Source of the DNA: Allokutzneria sp. NRRL B-24872
GTDB lineage: Bacteria; Actinomycetota; Actinomycetes; Mycobacteriales; Pseudonocardiaceae
Direction: 5' to 3'
NCBI RefSeq assembly: GCF_002155965.1
Contig: NZ_MUMH01000110.1
Coordinates: 1 to 42,595, forward strand
DNA length: 42,595 nt
Shown here one piece after another: positions 24,988-32,808 of this stretch. The notes under the pieces are model-generated. The model was given only the letters and a program-made list of their open reading frames with translations, had not been told where the DNA came from and did not search any database. Position numbers and translations under genes: made by a program. The number at the start of each line of letters is the position of its first letter. Position 1 is the first letter of the stretch.

Positions 24988-25830
24988 ATGTCTACGTCAC
25001 TGCCCATTTCCGCCACCGGCCGCCGGCCGGCTCGGCTGCTGACGCAGAACAGTGAAATGCGCCGGATCGGCGTGTGGAATTGGTCGTTGCCCGCCTGGGC
25101 TGGCCGCCTAGCCGATGGCCGCACCTATAACACGTGTCCCAGCGCCGGGATCTGTGCACAAGCGTGCTACGCCCGGCGCGGCACCTACACCTGGCCGGTG
25201 GTCCGTGCCAAGCACGAAGCGAACCTCGTGTACGTCCTCGACGACCTGGCCGGCTGGCAGGCCGCGATGGTCGCTGAACTCGGCGCGCGCAAGTTCCGCG
25301 GCGCCTGGGTGAGAATCCATGACAGTGGTGATTTCTTCAGCAGTTCCTATCTTCAGGCATGGCTGGATATCTGCCGGGCTCGGCCCGATGCGAACTTCTA
25401 CGCCTATACCAAAGAGGTCGCCCGCTTTCGCGCGCTTGTTGAACCCGACCCTCCGCCAAATTTCTTGTGGGTCTATTCCTACGGTGGAATACAAGACGCT
25501 GCGCTGGATTCCGCCACTGATCGAGTCGCGGATGTGTTCCCCGATGAGGACGCGATCGCCGAGGCGGGCTGGGCCTCGCAGGAAGCCAGCGACCTGCTCG
25601 CGGTGCTCGGTCCACGGTTGGTCGGCGTGCCAGCCAACCGCATTCCCGCCCTTCTCAAACGGTTGGCGGGCCGCCGGTTCTCCTCCTGGCAAGCCGAGGT
25701 CGATGCCGAACGCGCCGTCCGCCGAGGCCGCCGACACCTGCAGCTCGTCGACAACACCCGCCCCGATCACAGCCAGCAGCTCGCGGGCAAGGCCAGCCCG
25801 GCGCATGCCGACCAGCCGCGCGCTGCGTGA
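24988..25830 (+). CDS. GP88-family protein (phage-type, unknown function) within the secretion operon
   Basis: A 280-residue protein resembling the actinophage GP88 domain family. It begins LLTQNSEMRRIGVWNWSLPA and has a cysteine cluster TCPSAGICAQACYAR (C50, C56, C60, spacing CX5CX3C), then WVRIHDSGDFFSSSYLQAWLDIC and FYAYTKEV. The three cysteines could hold a metal or iron-sulfur cluster, and HDSGDF could be an active-site loop. The arrangement is distantly reminiscent of phage radical-SAM-like proteins but lacks CX3CX2C. Its place between virB4 and virD4 is unexpected and suggests it acts on the transferred DNA or entering cell (inference). GGGG lies in the leader upstream of the ATG. Confidence 0.65.
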   Translation: MSTSLPISATGRRPARLLTQNSEMRRIGVWNWSLPAWAGRLADGRTYNTCPSAGICAQACYARRGTYTWPVVRAKHEANLVYVLDDLAGWQAAMVAELGARKFRGAWVRIHDSGDFFSSSYLQAWLDICRARPDANFYAYTKEVARFRALVEPDPPPNFLWVYSYGGIQDAALDSATDRVADVFPDEDAIAEAGWASQEASDLLAVLGPRLVGVPANRIPALLKRLAGRRFSSWQAEVDAERAVRRGRRHLQLVDNTRPDHSQQLAGKASPAHADQPRAA

Positions 25831-25878
25831 CCGCAGCTCGCGCCCGTCCGGTCGACCGCCGTCGTGGGGAGGTTCCCG

Positions 25879-28404
25879 ATGTCCTGGTCAATCACTGCCG
25901 CACCCCTATCTGTACTCGTTGCTCCGCAGGTCGAGCTCGCCTCACCGGTTGGCGACTACCTGCGTGACCCGCTCGGCGCGGTCCGGAACGTGCTGGCGCA
26001 CCTGCGCGACCTTGCCTTCACGTGGGGCCCGATCGTCGGGCCGGTGCTCGCGGTCGCCGTCACCGCCGCAGTCCTCGCGCGCCGCCGATGGCGCCGCCGC
26101 TACCACCAGCGCCTGGCAACCGATGCCCGCGTGATCACCGTGCTCGCGCCACCGACGGTTGACCCGTCCGGCGCGATCACCGTGTGGTCCAACCTGGTCG
26201 GCCTACTGCGGCCGGGATGGCGACGCCGATTCAGCGGGCAGCCGCACCTGAGCTTTGAGTTGACCTTCACCGCTGACGGCGTGCAGATCCGTCTATGGGT
26301 GCCCGGCGTGGTGCCGCCCGGCATGGTCGAGCGCGCGATCGAGGCCGCCTGGCCGGGCGCGCATACCCGCACCACCCCCGCCAAACCTCCGATCCCGACA
26401 ACGGCGCCAGCAGGCCGGCGCGTCGAAGCGATCGGCGGCGAGCTGCGGCTGGCCCGCAGCGAGGCACTGCCGATCCGCACCGACCACGCGGCGGACCCGA
26501 TCCGGGCCATGCTCGGCGCACCGGTCGGACTCGGCCCGCACGAGCGGGCCTGCGTGCAGATCCTCGCTCGCCCCGTCGCAGGCCACCGGGTGACCAAGGC
26601 ACGCCGCGCGGCCCGGCGGGTGCACGCCGGCGGGTCGGTCCATCTGGTCGGCCGGCTGCTCGACGTCATCACGCCCGGCACGACGTCGAAGCCGTCGACC
26701 AGCACACGGAAACCGGGCCTGGATCGGCAGACCAGCCTGGAGTACGCCTCCCAGGACCGCGCCGTGGTCGAGAAGCTGCGGGCGATGCTGTTCGAAACCC
26801 TCATCCGCTACGCCGTGGCCACCACCGTTCCCGAGGACGCCACCTCGGGCGAGGTCCAGGCGGTGCGGGAGGTGCTGCGGGGCCGCGGGCACGCGATCGC
26901 CTCGGCGTTCGCCGCCTACTCCGAGCACAACTACTACCGGCGGGTCCGGCTGCGCCGCGATCCGGCTGTGGTGCTGGCCGAACGCCGCCTCGGCAAGGGC
27001 GACGTGCTCTCGATACCGGAACTGGCTGCGATCGCGCACCTGCCGATCGACGAGGGCGCCCCCGGTCTGCAGCGGGCCGGCGCGAAAGCTGTGCCGCCCC
27101 CGCCGGGCATCGCAGGCGTCGGCAGCCTGATCAAGCCCCTCGGGCTGTCGGACTCCGGGCATTCCCGCCCGGTCGGCCTGCACGTCGCCGACGCCCGCCA
27201 CCACCTCCACATTCTCGGCGCCACCGGCTCCGGCAAGTCCGAGCTGATGGCACGGATGATCCTGGCCGACGCCGAGGCCAGCCGCGGCGTGGTTGTGGTC
27301 GACCCCAAGGGAGACCTCGTCTCGGACATCCTGATGCGGCTGCCTGAGGAGCTCGGCGAGAAGGTCGTGCTCTTCGACGCCGACTCTCCGAGTCGCCCAC
27401 CGGTCCTCAACCCCTTGGAGGGAAAGGACAAGGACCGCGCCGTCGACAACCTTGTCAGTATCTTCTCCCGGATCTACGCCTCCTCGTGGGGGCCGCGCAC
27501 CGACGACATTCTGCGCGCCGGCCTGCTCACGCTGACCTCGACGCCCGGCACCCCGACGCTGGTCGACCTGCCCAAGCTGTTGACCGTGCCGGCGTTCCGG
27601 CAACGGGCCTGCGACCAGATCGACGACGACGTGCTCAGGGGCTTCTGGTCCTGGTACGACGATCTGTCCGAAGCCAGCCGTGCACAGGTGATCGCGCCGC
27701 TGATGAACAAGCTCCGCGGGTTCCTCCTTCGCCCCTTCGTCCGCGCTGCCATCGCGGGAGGACCATCCACAGTGGACATGGACGACGTCCTCAATGCCGG
27801 CGGCATCTGCCTGGTGCGCATCGCCCGTGACGCGCTGGGCATGGAAACCGCACGGCTAGTCGGCTCGATCGTCGTCGCACGCACCTGGCAGGCAGCTACC
27901 CGACGCGCACACATCCCGCAGCGTCAGCGTCGCGATTGCGCCTTATACGTGGACGAATGCCACAACTTCCTGAACTTGGCCTATCCGTTGGAAGACATGC
28001 TCGCCGAGGCCCGCGGCTACCGGCTCGCCATGACGTTGGCGCACCAGTACCTCGGGCAGCTCCCAAGAGAACTCGAAGAAGGCATCAGCACCAACGCGCG
28101 CAGCAAGGTCTTCTTCAACGCCTCACCCGAGGATGCCAAGCGATTGGCACGACACACCGCGCCCAGACTGGGAGAGCACGACCTGTCCAATCTCGACGTC
28201 TACCACGCAGCCGCCCGGCTCGTCCTCGGCGGAGCAGAAGTGCCGGCCTTCACGACAGTCACAGAGAAGCTGCCGCCCGCCATTCCTGGCCGTGCCAAGA
28301 GAATCCGCCTGGCAGCCCGCGTCAACACACGCCCACCCGACAACGCACGCGGAGCCGACGACCAGCGGCAGAAGTCCACTGTGGACCCCCGCCGCGCAGC
28401 GTGA
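25879..28404 (+). CDS. VirD4/TraG-like type IV coupling protein ATPase
   Basis: An 841-residue coupling protein that delivers the DNA-relaxase complex to the channel. An N-terminal membrane segment (WGPIVGPVLAVAVTAAVLARRR, about 49-71) is followed by a soluble domain, then Walker A GATGSGKS near residue 447 (LHILGATGSGKSELMARMIL, VVVDPKGDLVSDIL) and Walker B CALYVDECHNF near 687. MTLAHQYLGQLPRELEEGISTNARSKVFF is the classic VirD4/TraM-recognition region. The start at 25879 is chosen over 25864 because GGGGAGG sits upstream at normal spacing. It follows the GP88 gene by 48 bases and precedes a replication-relaxation gene. Confidence 0.88.
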   Translation: MSWSITAAPLSVLVAPQVELASPVGDYLRDPLGAVRNVLAHLRDLAFTWGPIVGPVLAVAVTAAVLARRRWRRRYHQRLATDARVITVLAPPTVDPSGAITVWSNLVGLLRPGWRRRFSGQPHLSFELTFTADGVQIRLWVPGVVPPGMVERAIEAAWPGAHTRTTPAKPPIPTTAPAGRRVEAIGGELRLARSEALPIRTDHAADPIRAMLGAPVGLGPHERACVQILARPVAGHRVTKARRAARRVHAGGSVHLVGRLLDVITPGTTSKPSTSTRKPGLDRQTSLEYASQDRAVVEKLRAMLFETLIRYAVATTVPEDATSGEVQAVREVLRGRGHAIASAFAAYSEHNYYRRVRLRRDPAVVLAERRLGKGDVLSIPELAAIAHLPIDEGAPGLQRAGAKAVPPPPGIAGVGSLIKPLGLSDSGHSRPVGLHVADARHHLHILGATGSGKSELMARMILADAEASRGVVVVDPKGDLVSDILMRLPEELGEKVVLFDADSPSRPPVLNPLEGKDKDRAVDNLVSIFSRIYASSWGPRTDDILRAGLLTLTSTPGTPTLVDLPKLLTVPAFRQRACDQIDDDVLRGFWSWYDDLSEASRAQVIAPLMNKLRGFLLRPFVRAAIAGGPSTVDMDDVLNAGGICLVRIARDALGMETARLVGSIVVARTWQAATRRAHIPQRQRRDCALYVDECHNFLNLAYPLEDMLAEARGYRLAMTLAHQYLGQLPRELEEGISTNARSKVFFNASPEDAKRLARHTAPRLGEHDLSNLDVYHAAARLVLGGAEVPAFTTVTEKLPPAIPGRAKRIRLAARVNTRPPDNARGADDQRQKSTVDPRRAA

Positions 28405-28496
28405 TGAGCGTCCTCGCGGCTTGCTCCAGCAGCATATCCACTCGGCAAGCAGAGGTTCTCCGCTCAGCGAGCCTCGCACGATTGGAAGGAACGACC

Positions 28497-29546
28497 GTGA
28501 TTACAAACCCCACACGACAATGGCAACTGCGCGGAAGCATGCCGCAGCGGCCCACACCCCGCGCCGCGACCACCGGTGCGCATCACGCCCAGCTCGCCAG
28601 ACGTCTCACGCGACGAGACCGGTGGCTCGCTCGAATGTTGTTCGAGCACAAGATCTTCACCACCCAGCAGATCGTGGAACTCTGCTACCCCACCATGCGC
28701 GCGGCCAATCACCGCCTCCTGGACCTCTACCGGTGGCGCGTGGTCGACCGCTTCCGACCGTTCGTCAGCCGCGGAACCGCTCCCATGCACTACGTGCTCG
28801 ACATCGCAGGCGCCGTGGCCCTGGCACAGGAAGACGGCCTCGACCCGAAGAGCCTCGACTACCGACACGAGCAAGCGATGGGGATGGCACACTCTCTCCG
28901 CCTCGCGCACACCGTCGGTACCAACGGAATTCTCACCTCGCTCGTCGCACGCAGCCAGCGGCCAGACGCGCGCGGACGACTGACCGCATGGTGGTCCGAG
29001 CTGCGCTGCGCGAGGCTGTTCGGCGACATGGTCCGCCCCGACGCCTACGGCCGATGGCGCGACGACGACGGCGACCACGTCGTCGAGTTCTTCGTCGAGT
29101 TCGACTTCGGCACAGAAGACCTCGGAAAGCTCAGCCGCAAGCTAATCGGCTACCACAAGCTTTCTGCCGCAACAGGAATCACAACACCAGTACTGGTGTG
29201 GCTCCCCACCACACGCCGCGAGACCAGCGCTCGCGCCGCGCTCGCGACCATGCTGTCCCACCTGGACCATCCCGCCCTCGTGCCCGTCGCGACGAGCGCA
29301 GCGGACCTCGTGGACAAGGACATCCAGCACGATCCCGCTGGCCCCCGCTGGCTGCCCATCTCCTGCGAACAGGCGCTCCCACCGCAGAGGTTGACCCTCG
29401 GCGAACTCGCTCGGCTCTGGCCCTACCTCACCCCGCCTGTACCTGGGCAGAGTGCGCTCGCAGGAACTGCTCAACCGACAGCAGCTCTGCTGGCCGCTCC
29501 CGACCCGCTGCCGCCAGCTCGGCCGCGAGATGTCTTCCGGCGGTGA
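28497..29546 (+). CDS. Replication-relaxation (Replic_Relax) family protein
   Basis: A 349-residue protein. The N-terminal winged-helix-like region (RDRWLARMLFEHKIFTTQQIVELCYPTMRAANHRLLDLYRWRVVDRFRP) and the central part (FFVEFDFGTEDLGKLSRKLIGYHKL, VLVWLPTTRRETSARAAL) match the Replic_Relax family associated with Gram-positive conjugative elements, which takes part in origin relaxation and plasmid mobilisation. The D/E pattern in EFFVEFDFGTEDLGKL, near a lysine, is nuclease-like. It may stand in for a relaxase, since no MobF or MobP relaxase is visible. The GTG at 28497 has GGAAGGA upstream; the longer open frame overlaps the VirD4 gene and is not supported. Confidence 0.72.
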   Translation: MITNPTRQWQLRGSMPQRPTPRAATTGAHHAQLARRLTRRDRWLARMLFEHKIFTTQQIVELCYPTMRAANHRLLDLYRWRVVDRFRPFVSRGTAPMHYVLDIAGAVALAQEDGLDPKSLDYRHEQAMGMAHSLRLAHTVGTNGILTSLVARSQRPDARGRLTAWWSELRCARLFGDMVRPDAYGRWRDDDGDHVVEFFVEFDFGTEDLGKLSRKLIGYHKLSAATGITTPVLVWLPTTRRETSARAALATMLSHLDHPALVPVATSAADLVDKDIQHDPAGPRWLPISCEQALPPQRLTLGELARLWPYLTPPVPGQSALAGTAQPTAALLAAPDPLPPARPRDVFRR

Positions 29547-29549
29547 TCG

Positions 29550-30494
29550 ATGAAGCTCGGGCTCGCCGCACTCGCGGTCATCATCACCATCACGTTCGTC
29601 ATCGGCGGCATCGGCAATGCCGTGATGAACGTGTTGCTCGGCAGCGGTTCCTCCGAACCGAGCCACGAAGCGCTCGCCGAGATCCCTGCCGACTACTTGA
29701 GCCTCTACCGGGCAGCGGCCTCAGCGTGCCCAGGACTGGACTGGACCGTCCTCGCGGCGATCGGCGATGCCGAATCCAAACACGGCCGCGGCTCCGGCGT
29801 CGGCATCACCAGCGGCGAAAACGCCGCCGGCGCCGCTGGCCCCATGCAGTTTCTCAAAGCCACCTTCGGCAATGTCGTTGCACAGCACAGGATTCCACCC
29901 GGCGGCAGCACCCCCGCCTCACGCTACAACGCGCACGATGCGATCTACGCCGCGGCGTTCTACCTCTGCGACTCCGGCGCACCAAAGGACATCCGCAAAG
30001 CTCTCTTCGCCTACAACCACTCAAACCAGTACGTCGAATCCGTTCTCGCGCAAGCGAAACGCTACCAAAGCAGCACCACCGGAACCGGCGACTGCAACCA
30101 GATCCAGGCCGCCAGCCCGGCCGCCATCGCGGCGATCAGATTCGCCTGCGCCCAGCTCGGCCTGCCCTACGTCTGGGGCGGCAACGGCCCCGCCGCCGGC
30201 CATCGAGGCTTCGACTGCTCCGGCCTCACCAAAGCGGCCTACGCAGCCGCTGGCGTTCACCTTCCCCGCACCGCGCAGACGCAGTACAACGCAGGACCGC
30301 TCGTGCCAGAGGGACATCCTCTGCTGCCTGGCGATCTGATCTTCTACGGCACGCGCGGCAACGTCCATCATGTCGGCCTGTATTTGGGAGCCAGCAAGAT
30401 GGTGCACGCTCCGACCTTCGGTCAACCGGTCCAGATCCGCATTTACCGTTGGAAGGGCGACGACTTCCTCACCGCCAGCCGTCCTTCGAACTAG
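29550..30494 (+). CDS. Bifunctional cell-wall hydrolase: SLT transglycosylase plus NlpC/P60 peptidase
   Basis: The VirB1-like enzyme that opens peptidoglycan for the conjugation machine. Residues 1-30 are a signal anchor (LAALAVIITITFVIGGIGNAVMNVLL). Then comes a lytic transglycosylase domain with catalytic E75 (LAAIGDAESKHGRG, AGAAGPMQFLKATF, ALFAYNHSNQYVESVL). The C-terminal NlpC/P60 domain starts near 205 (GLPYVWGGNG, FDCSGLTKAAYAAAGVHLPRTAQTQY), with catalytic C223 and histidines 272-273 (NVHHVGLYLG). It starts three bases after the previous stop. This is the last gene of the secretion operon. Confidence 0.9.
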   Translation: MKLGLAALAVIITITFVIGGIGNAVMNVLLGSGSSEPSHEALAEIPADYLSLYRAAASACPGLDWTVLAAIGDAESKHGRGSGVGITSGENAAGAAGPMQFLKATFGNVVAQHRIPPGGSTPASRYNAHDAIYAAAFYLCDSGAPKDIRKALFAYNHSNQYVESVLAQAKRYQSSTTGTGDCNQIQAASPAAIAAIRFACAQLGLPYVWGGNGPAAGHRGFDCSGLTKAAYAAAGVHLPRTAQTQYNAGPLVPEGHPLLPGDLIFYGTRGNVHHVGLYLGASKMVHAPTFGQPVQIRIYRWKGDDFLTASRPSN

Positions 30495-30533
30495 AAATGT
30501 AGCTTCCGAGGCAAGATGAGCATTTCCTTGCGG

Positions 30534-30564
30534 ACTTGAGCACCGGACGAGCATTTGCTCAAGT
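30534..30564 (+). terminator. Candidate terminator hairpin after the secretion operon
   Basis: ACTTGAGCA (30534-30542), 13-base loop, TGCTCAAGT (30556-30564): a perfect 9-bp stem about 40 bases after the hydrolase stop, without a T run, as often in actinobacteria. The remainder of 30495-30787 holds no supported gene. Confidence 0.4.
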
Positions 30565-30774
30565 TCGGCGGACGTCATCCCCACACAGCCGACGTCCGCA
30601 TCCGAAGCCTTCTCGCCGCTCGACAGGAAACGAACGCACTCTCACGGCCATGTCCGTATTTTGTCAATGGTTGCAGAAGGTCTGGCGAGCCAGTCACGCT
30701 CTACAGGCGAGAGTGGTGGAGCCTTCGCACCTGTCTCGACTCGACACCCACTACTAGGCGGGCGGTCTGCCGTA

Positions 30775-30780
30775 TAGAGT
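30775..30780 (+). promoter_or_regulatory. Candidate -10 box for a leaderless transcript of the three-gene operon
   Basis: TAGAGT fits TANNNT and is separated from the GTG at 30788 by exactly seven bases. No Shine-Dalgarno sequence with proper spacing is visible, so leaderless initiation is likely. Confidence 0.45.
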
Positions 30781-30787
30781 CCGGTGA

Positions 30788-32242
30788 GTGCCGCCGGAGG
30801 ACTCAACCCCAGGACCCGCTGGTCAGCCGGGCTCCGAGCTCACGGTGACGGGGACAGCTGTGGAGGTCCTCCGCCAGTGGCGGATAGCTACCCGCGCCGA
30901 TGACCTCGATGGGTTCGCTGCTGTCGCCCAGCTCGACGACGCGGGCGCCAACACGGCTGACTTGTACGAGTGGCAGGCGGCCATGGCCGCCGCAGACGGG
31001 CTCGCACTCTACCGTGATGCCCTCGACGAGCAGGGTGTGCTAGACCCCGGCTGCGACGACTACATCCTGTGCGAGTGGCATGAGGACTGGGTTGTAGGCA
31101 GCGGGGACCTCATGGAACTTGTCTCGGGCAAACACCGAAGCGCGGATGTCGGCGCGTACACCACGGTGACCAAGCTGGCCGATGATGGCGGCGTCGCCCA
31201 CTTGTTCAACCGGTGGTTCGCATTGGGGCAGAAGCCCATGTGTCGTCTGGTGACAACAGGCGGTCTCACCGCAGGTCCCGCGCGAGAGCTGAAGGCTCTG
31301 ACTTCCCGGCTGCGGATGCTCAAAACCGAGAGGCGCGAACCGACCCTTACGTCGGACGAGACCAAGGTTGTCAGGCAGCTGCGCACGGCGATCATGACTT
31401 ACGACAAAGGTACGGCTAAGCGCTGGAAACGCACTAAGTCGTATCCCGGGGTTGCGGAAGAAGATCAGGAACACGAGGTCAGGGCCTTCCTCGCCTCGTT
31501 GACCATCGTCACCGTCGAGGTGAACCAGGGCGTGGTCGGTGACGCCGCGCCCACCAAGTACGTCAAACCCGTCCTGGAGAAGATGGGTCGCGATGCAGTT
31601 GACTGCGCAGCGGTGTGGAAGGCGGTGTTGGGCCTTTTCCGCGAGCGGATGCAGTCGCGCGGGGAGACGACTTACGGCGATCTCCCCTTGGTTCTGCAGC
31701 GGGACCGCAGCGGAGGTCCGGAGCCGGACGTGCGTCGGCGAATTGCCCGCCGACTCGTCACGTTGGGAGACATCCAGATCGCCATCGAGACCGCCCTCGC
31801 CATCCCAGGCGCCTATCAACCCGTGCCGCCTGCCCTAGCCATCTCCCGGGTCGAGATCAAGATGACCCAGGGCGGGTGCTCCTCTAACGCGGTGAGCCGG
31901 GCCACTGCCCTGCGGATGGAGTACGAGGAGTACTGGCGTGACCAAGAGAGCGGAGATCCTAGGGCGCGGGTGGCGCGCCAGAACCTGGAGCGGCTGCTGC
32001 GTCGGGTCAGCGACCACGCGATGGGAGATTCCGAGCTCTCCGGCCACGGACTGTGGACTGCCGTGGACGACAAGCTGGTCGAACTACAGGAAGCGGGCAA
32101 GCTCCCGGCGGGCGTCGACAGCGAGATCGCCCTGGGCGGGCTCTGTGACCTGTCGAACCGGTGCCAGATCTGGTTCGGCCCGAGGTTCGACATCGACGCC
32201 GCCATCGCGGACCGTCGTTCAGCGGGGGTGACGCAGCCGTGA
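30788..32242 (+). CDS. Nuclease-like effector (DUF4297/Cap4-like N-terminus) of a putative ABC-three-component system
   Basis: A 484-residue protein. The N-terminal part has a pattern like DUF4297-type double-strand DNA nucleases: an early acidic/aromatic helix (DLYEWQAAMAAADGLALY), YILCEWHEDWVV and then DLMELVSGKHR, the position of ELVQVKH in that family, giving likely active-site E110 and K115. The usual Q is S113, a notable deviation. HLFNRWFALGQ resembles the following W-rich segment. The C-terminal 330 residues are helical and not recognised; they probably contact the partner proteins. Its TGA overlaps the next GTG (GTGA), so the three genes are one translational unit. Nuclease assignment is inference from motif spacing. 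Confidence 0.6.
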   Translation: MPPEDSTPGPAGQPGSELTVTGTAVEVLRQWRIATRADDLDGFAAVAQLDDAGANTADLYEWQAAMAAADGLALYRDALDEQGVLDPGCDDYILCEWHEDWVVGSGDLMELVSGKHRSADVGAYTTVTKLADDGGVAHLFNRWFALGQKPMCRLVTTGGLTAGPARELKALTSRLRMLKTERREPTLTSDETKVVRQLRTAIMTYDKGTAKRWKRTKSYPGVAEEDQEHEVRAFLASLTIVTVEVNQGVVGDAAPTKYVKPVLEKMGRDAVDCAAVWKAVLGLFRERMQSRGETTYGDLPLVLQRDRSGGPEPDVRRRIARRLVTLGDIQIAIETALAIPGAYQPVPPALAISRVEIKMTQGGCSSNAVSRATALRMEYEEYWRDQESGDPRARVARQNLERLLRRVSDHAMGDSELSGHGLWTAVDDKLVELQEAGKLPAGVDSEIALGGLCDLSNRCQIWFGPRFDIDAAIADRRSAGVTQP

Positions 32243-32808
32243 TCGACCTGGAGAAGTCCGAGCTGGCGCTACTCCGCGAGGACCTCGCTTACCACCAGGC
32301 GCGGGTCCTGCTGCTGGTCGCGGCAGTTTCCGGTGCGGACGGGCACAGCAAGAAGCTCGACGGTTTGACCAAACTAGCTAAGCTCGACTTCCTGCTGCGT
32401 TACCCGGCGCTCGGGCCCGTGGTGCTCGACGAACTAGACCGGGCCGACCCACGCCTGCACCTGCCGCCAGACCCCGAAGCCTCCCCGACCGACGTAGAAG
32501 CGCCGATGATCAGGTACAAGTACGGGCCTTGGGACGACCGCTACTACGCCGTCCTCGGCGCGCTGATCGGCCGAGGCTTGCTGCGCTACGTCAAGGCCCG
32601 AAAGGGCAGCATGGCAGTCGCCCCGACCCCCGCAGGCCGAAAGGCAGCCGAGCGCCTGGCGGGCAGCGCCGAGTGGTCCAGCATTGCTGAGCGCAGCACC
32701 GCCATCGCGGAGGCCTCGTCCGGGCTGACCGGCCACGACCTCAAAGAACGGATCTACGACCGATTGGCTGACTTGATGGACCGCCCACACCGGCAGGAGA
32801 TCCGGTGA
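32239..32808 (+). CDS. Middle component of a putative ABC-three-component system
   Basis: A 189-residue protein. It looks winged-helix-like: KLDGLTKLAKLDFLLRYPAL, then MIRYKYGPWDDRYYAVLGALIGRGLLRYVKA and VAPTPAGRKAAERLA. RYKYGPWD followed by a helix and TPAG resembles the small middle proteins of ABC-3C operons as I know them. It presumably bridges ATPase and effector. The GTG start at 32239 overlaps the stop of the effector gene, and its own stop overlaps the GTG of the ATPase gene (GTGA at 32805), consistent with fixed stoichiometry. Confidence 0.65.
   Translation: MIDLEKSELALLREDLAYHQARVLLLVAAVSGADGHSKKLDGLTKLAKLDFLLRYPALGPVVLDELDRADPRLHLPPDPEASPTDVEAPMIRYKYGPWDDRYYAVLGALIGRGLLRYVKARKGSMAVAPTPAGRKAAERLAGSAEWSSIAERSTAIAEASSGLTGHDLKERIYDRLADLMDRPHRQEIR

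Noticed and set aside
26293-27603. Minus-strand 436-codon open frame opposite virD4
   Set aside because: Shadow of the VirD4 frame in GC-rich DNA; no motifs and no RBS.
28133-30502. Long plus-strand open frame overlapping the replication-relaxation and hydrolase genes
   Set aside because: Composition is extremely Arg/Pro/Ser-rich and it overlaps two genes with clear domains in another frame.
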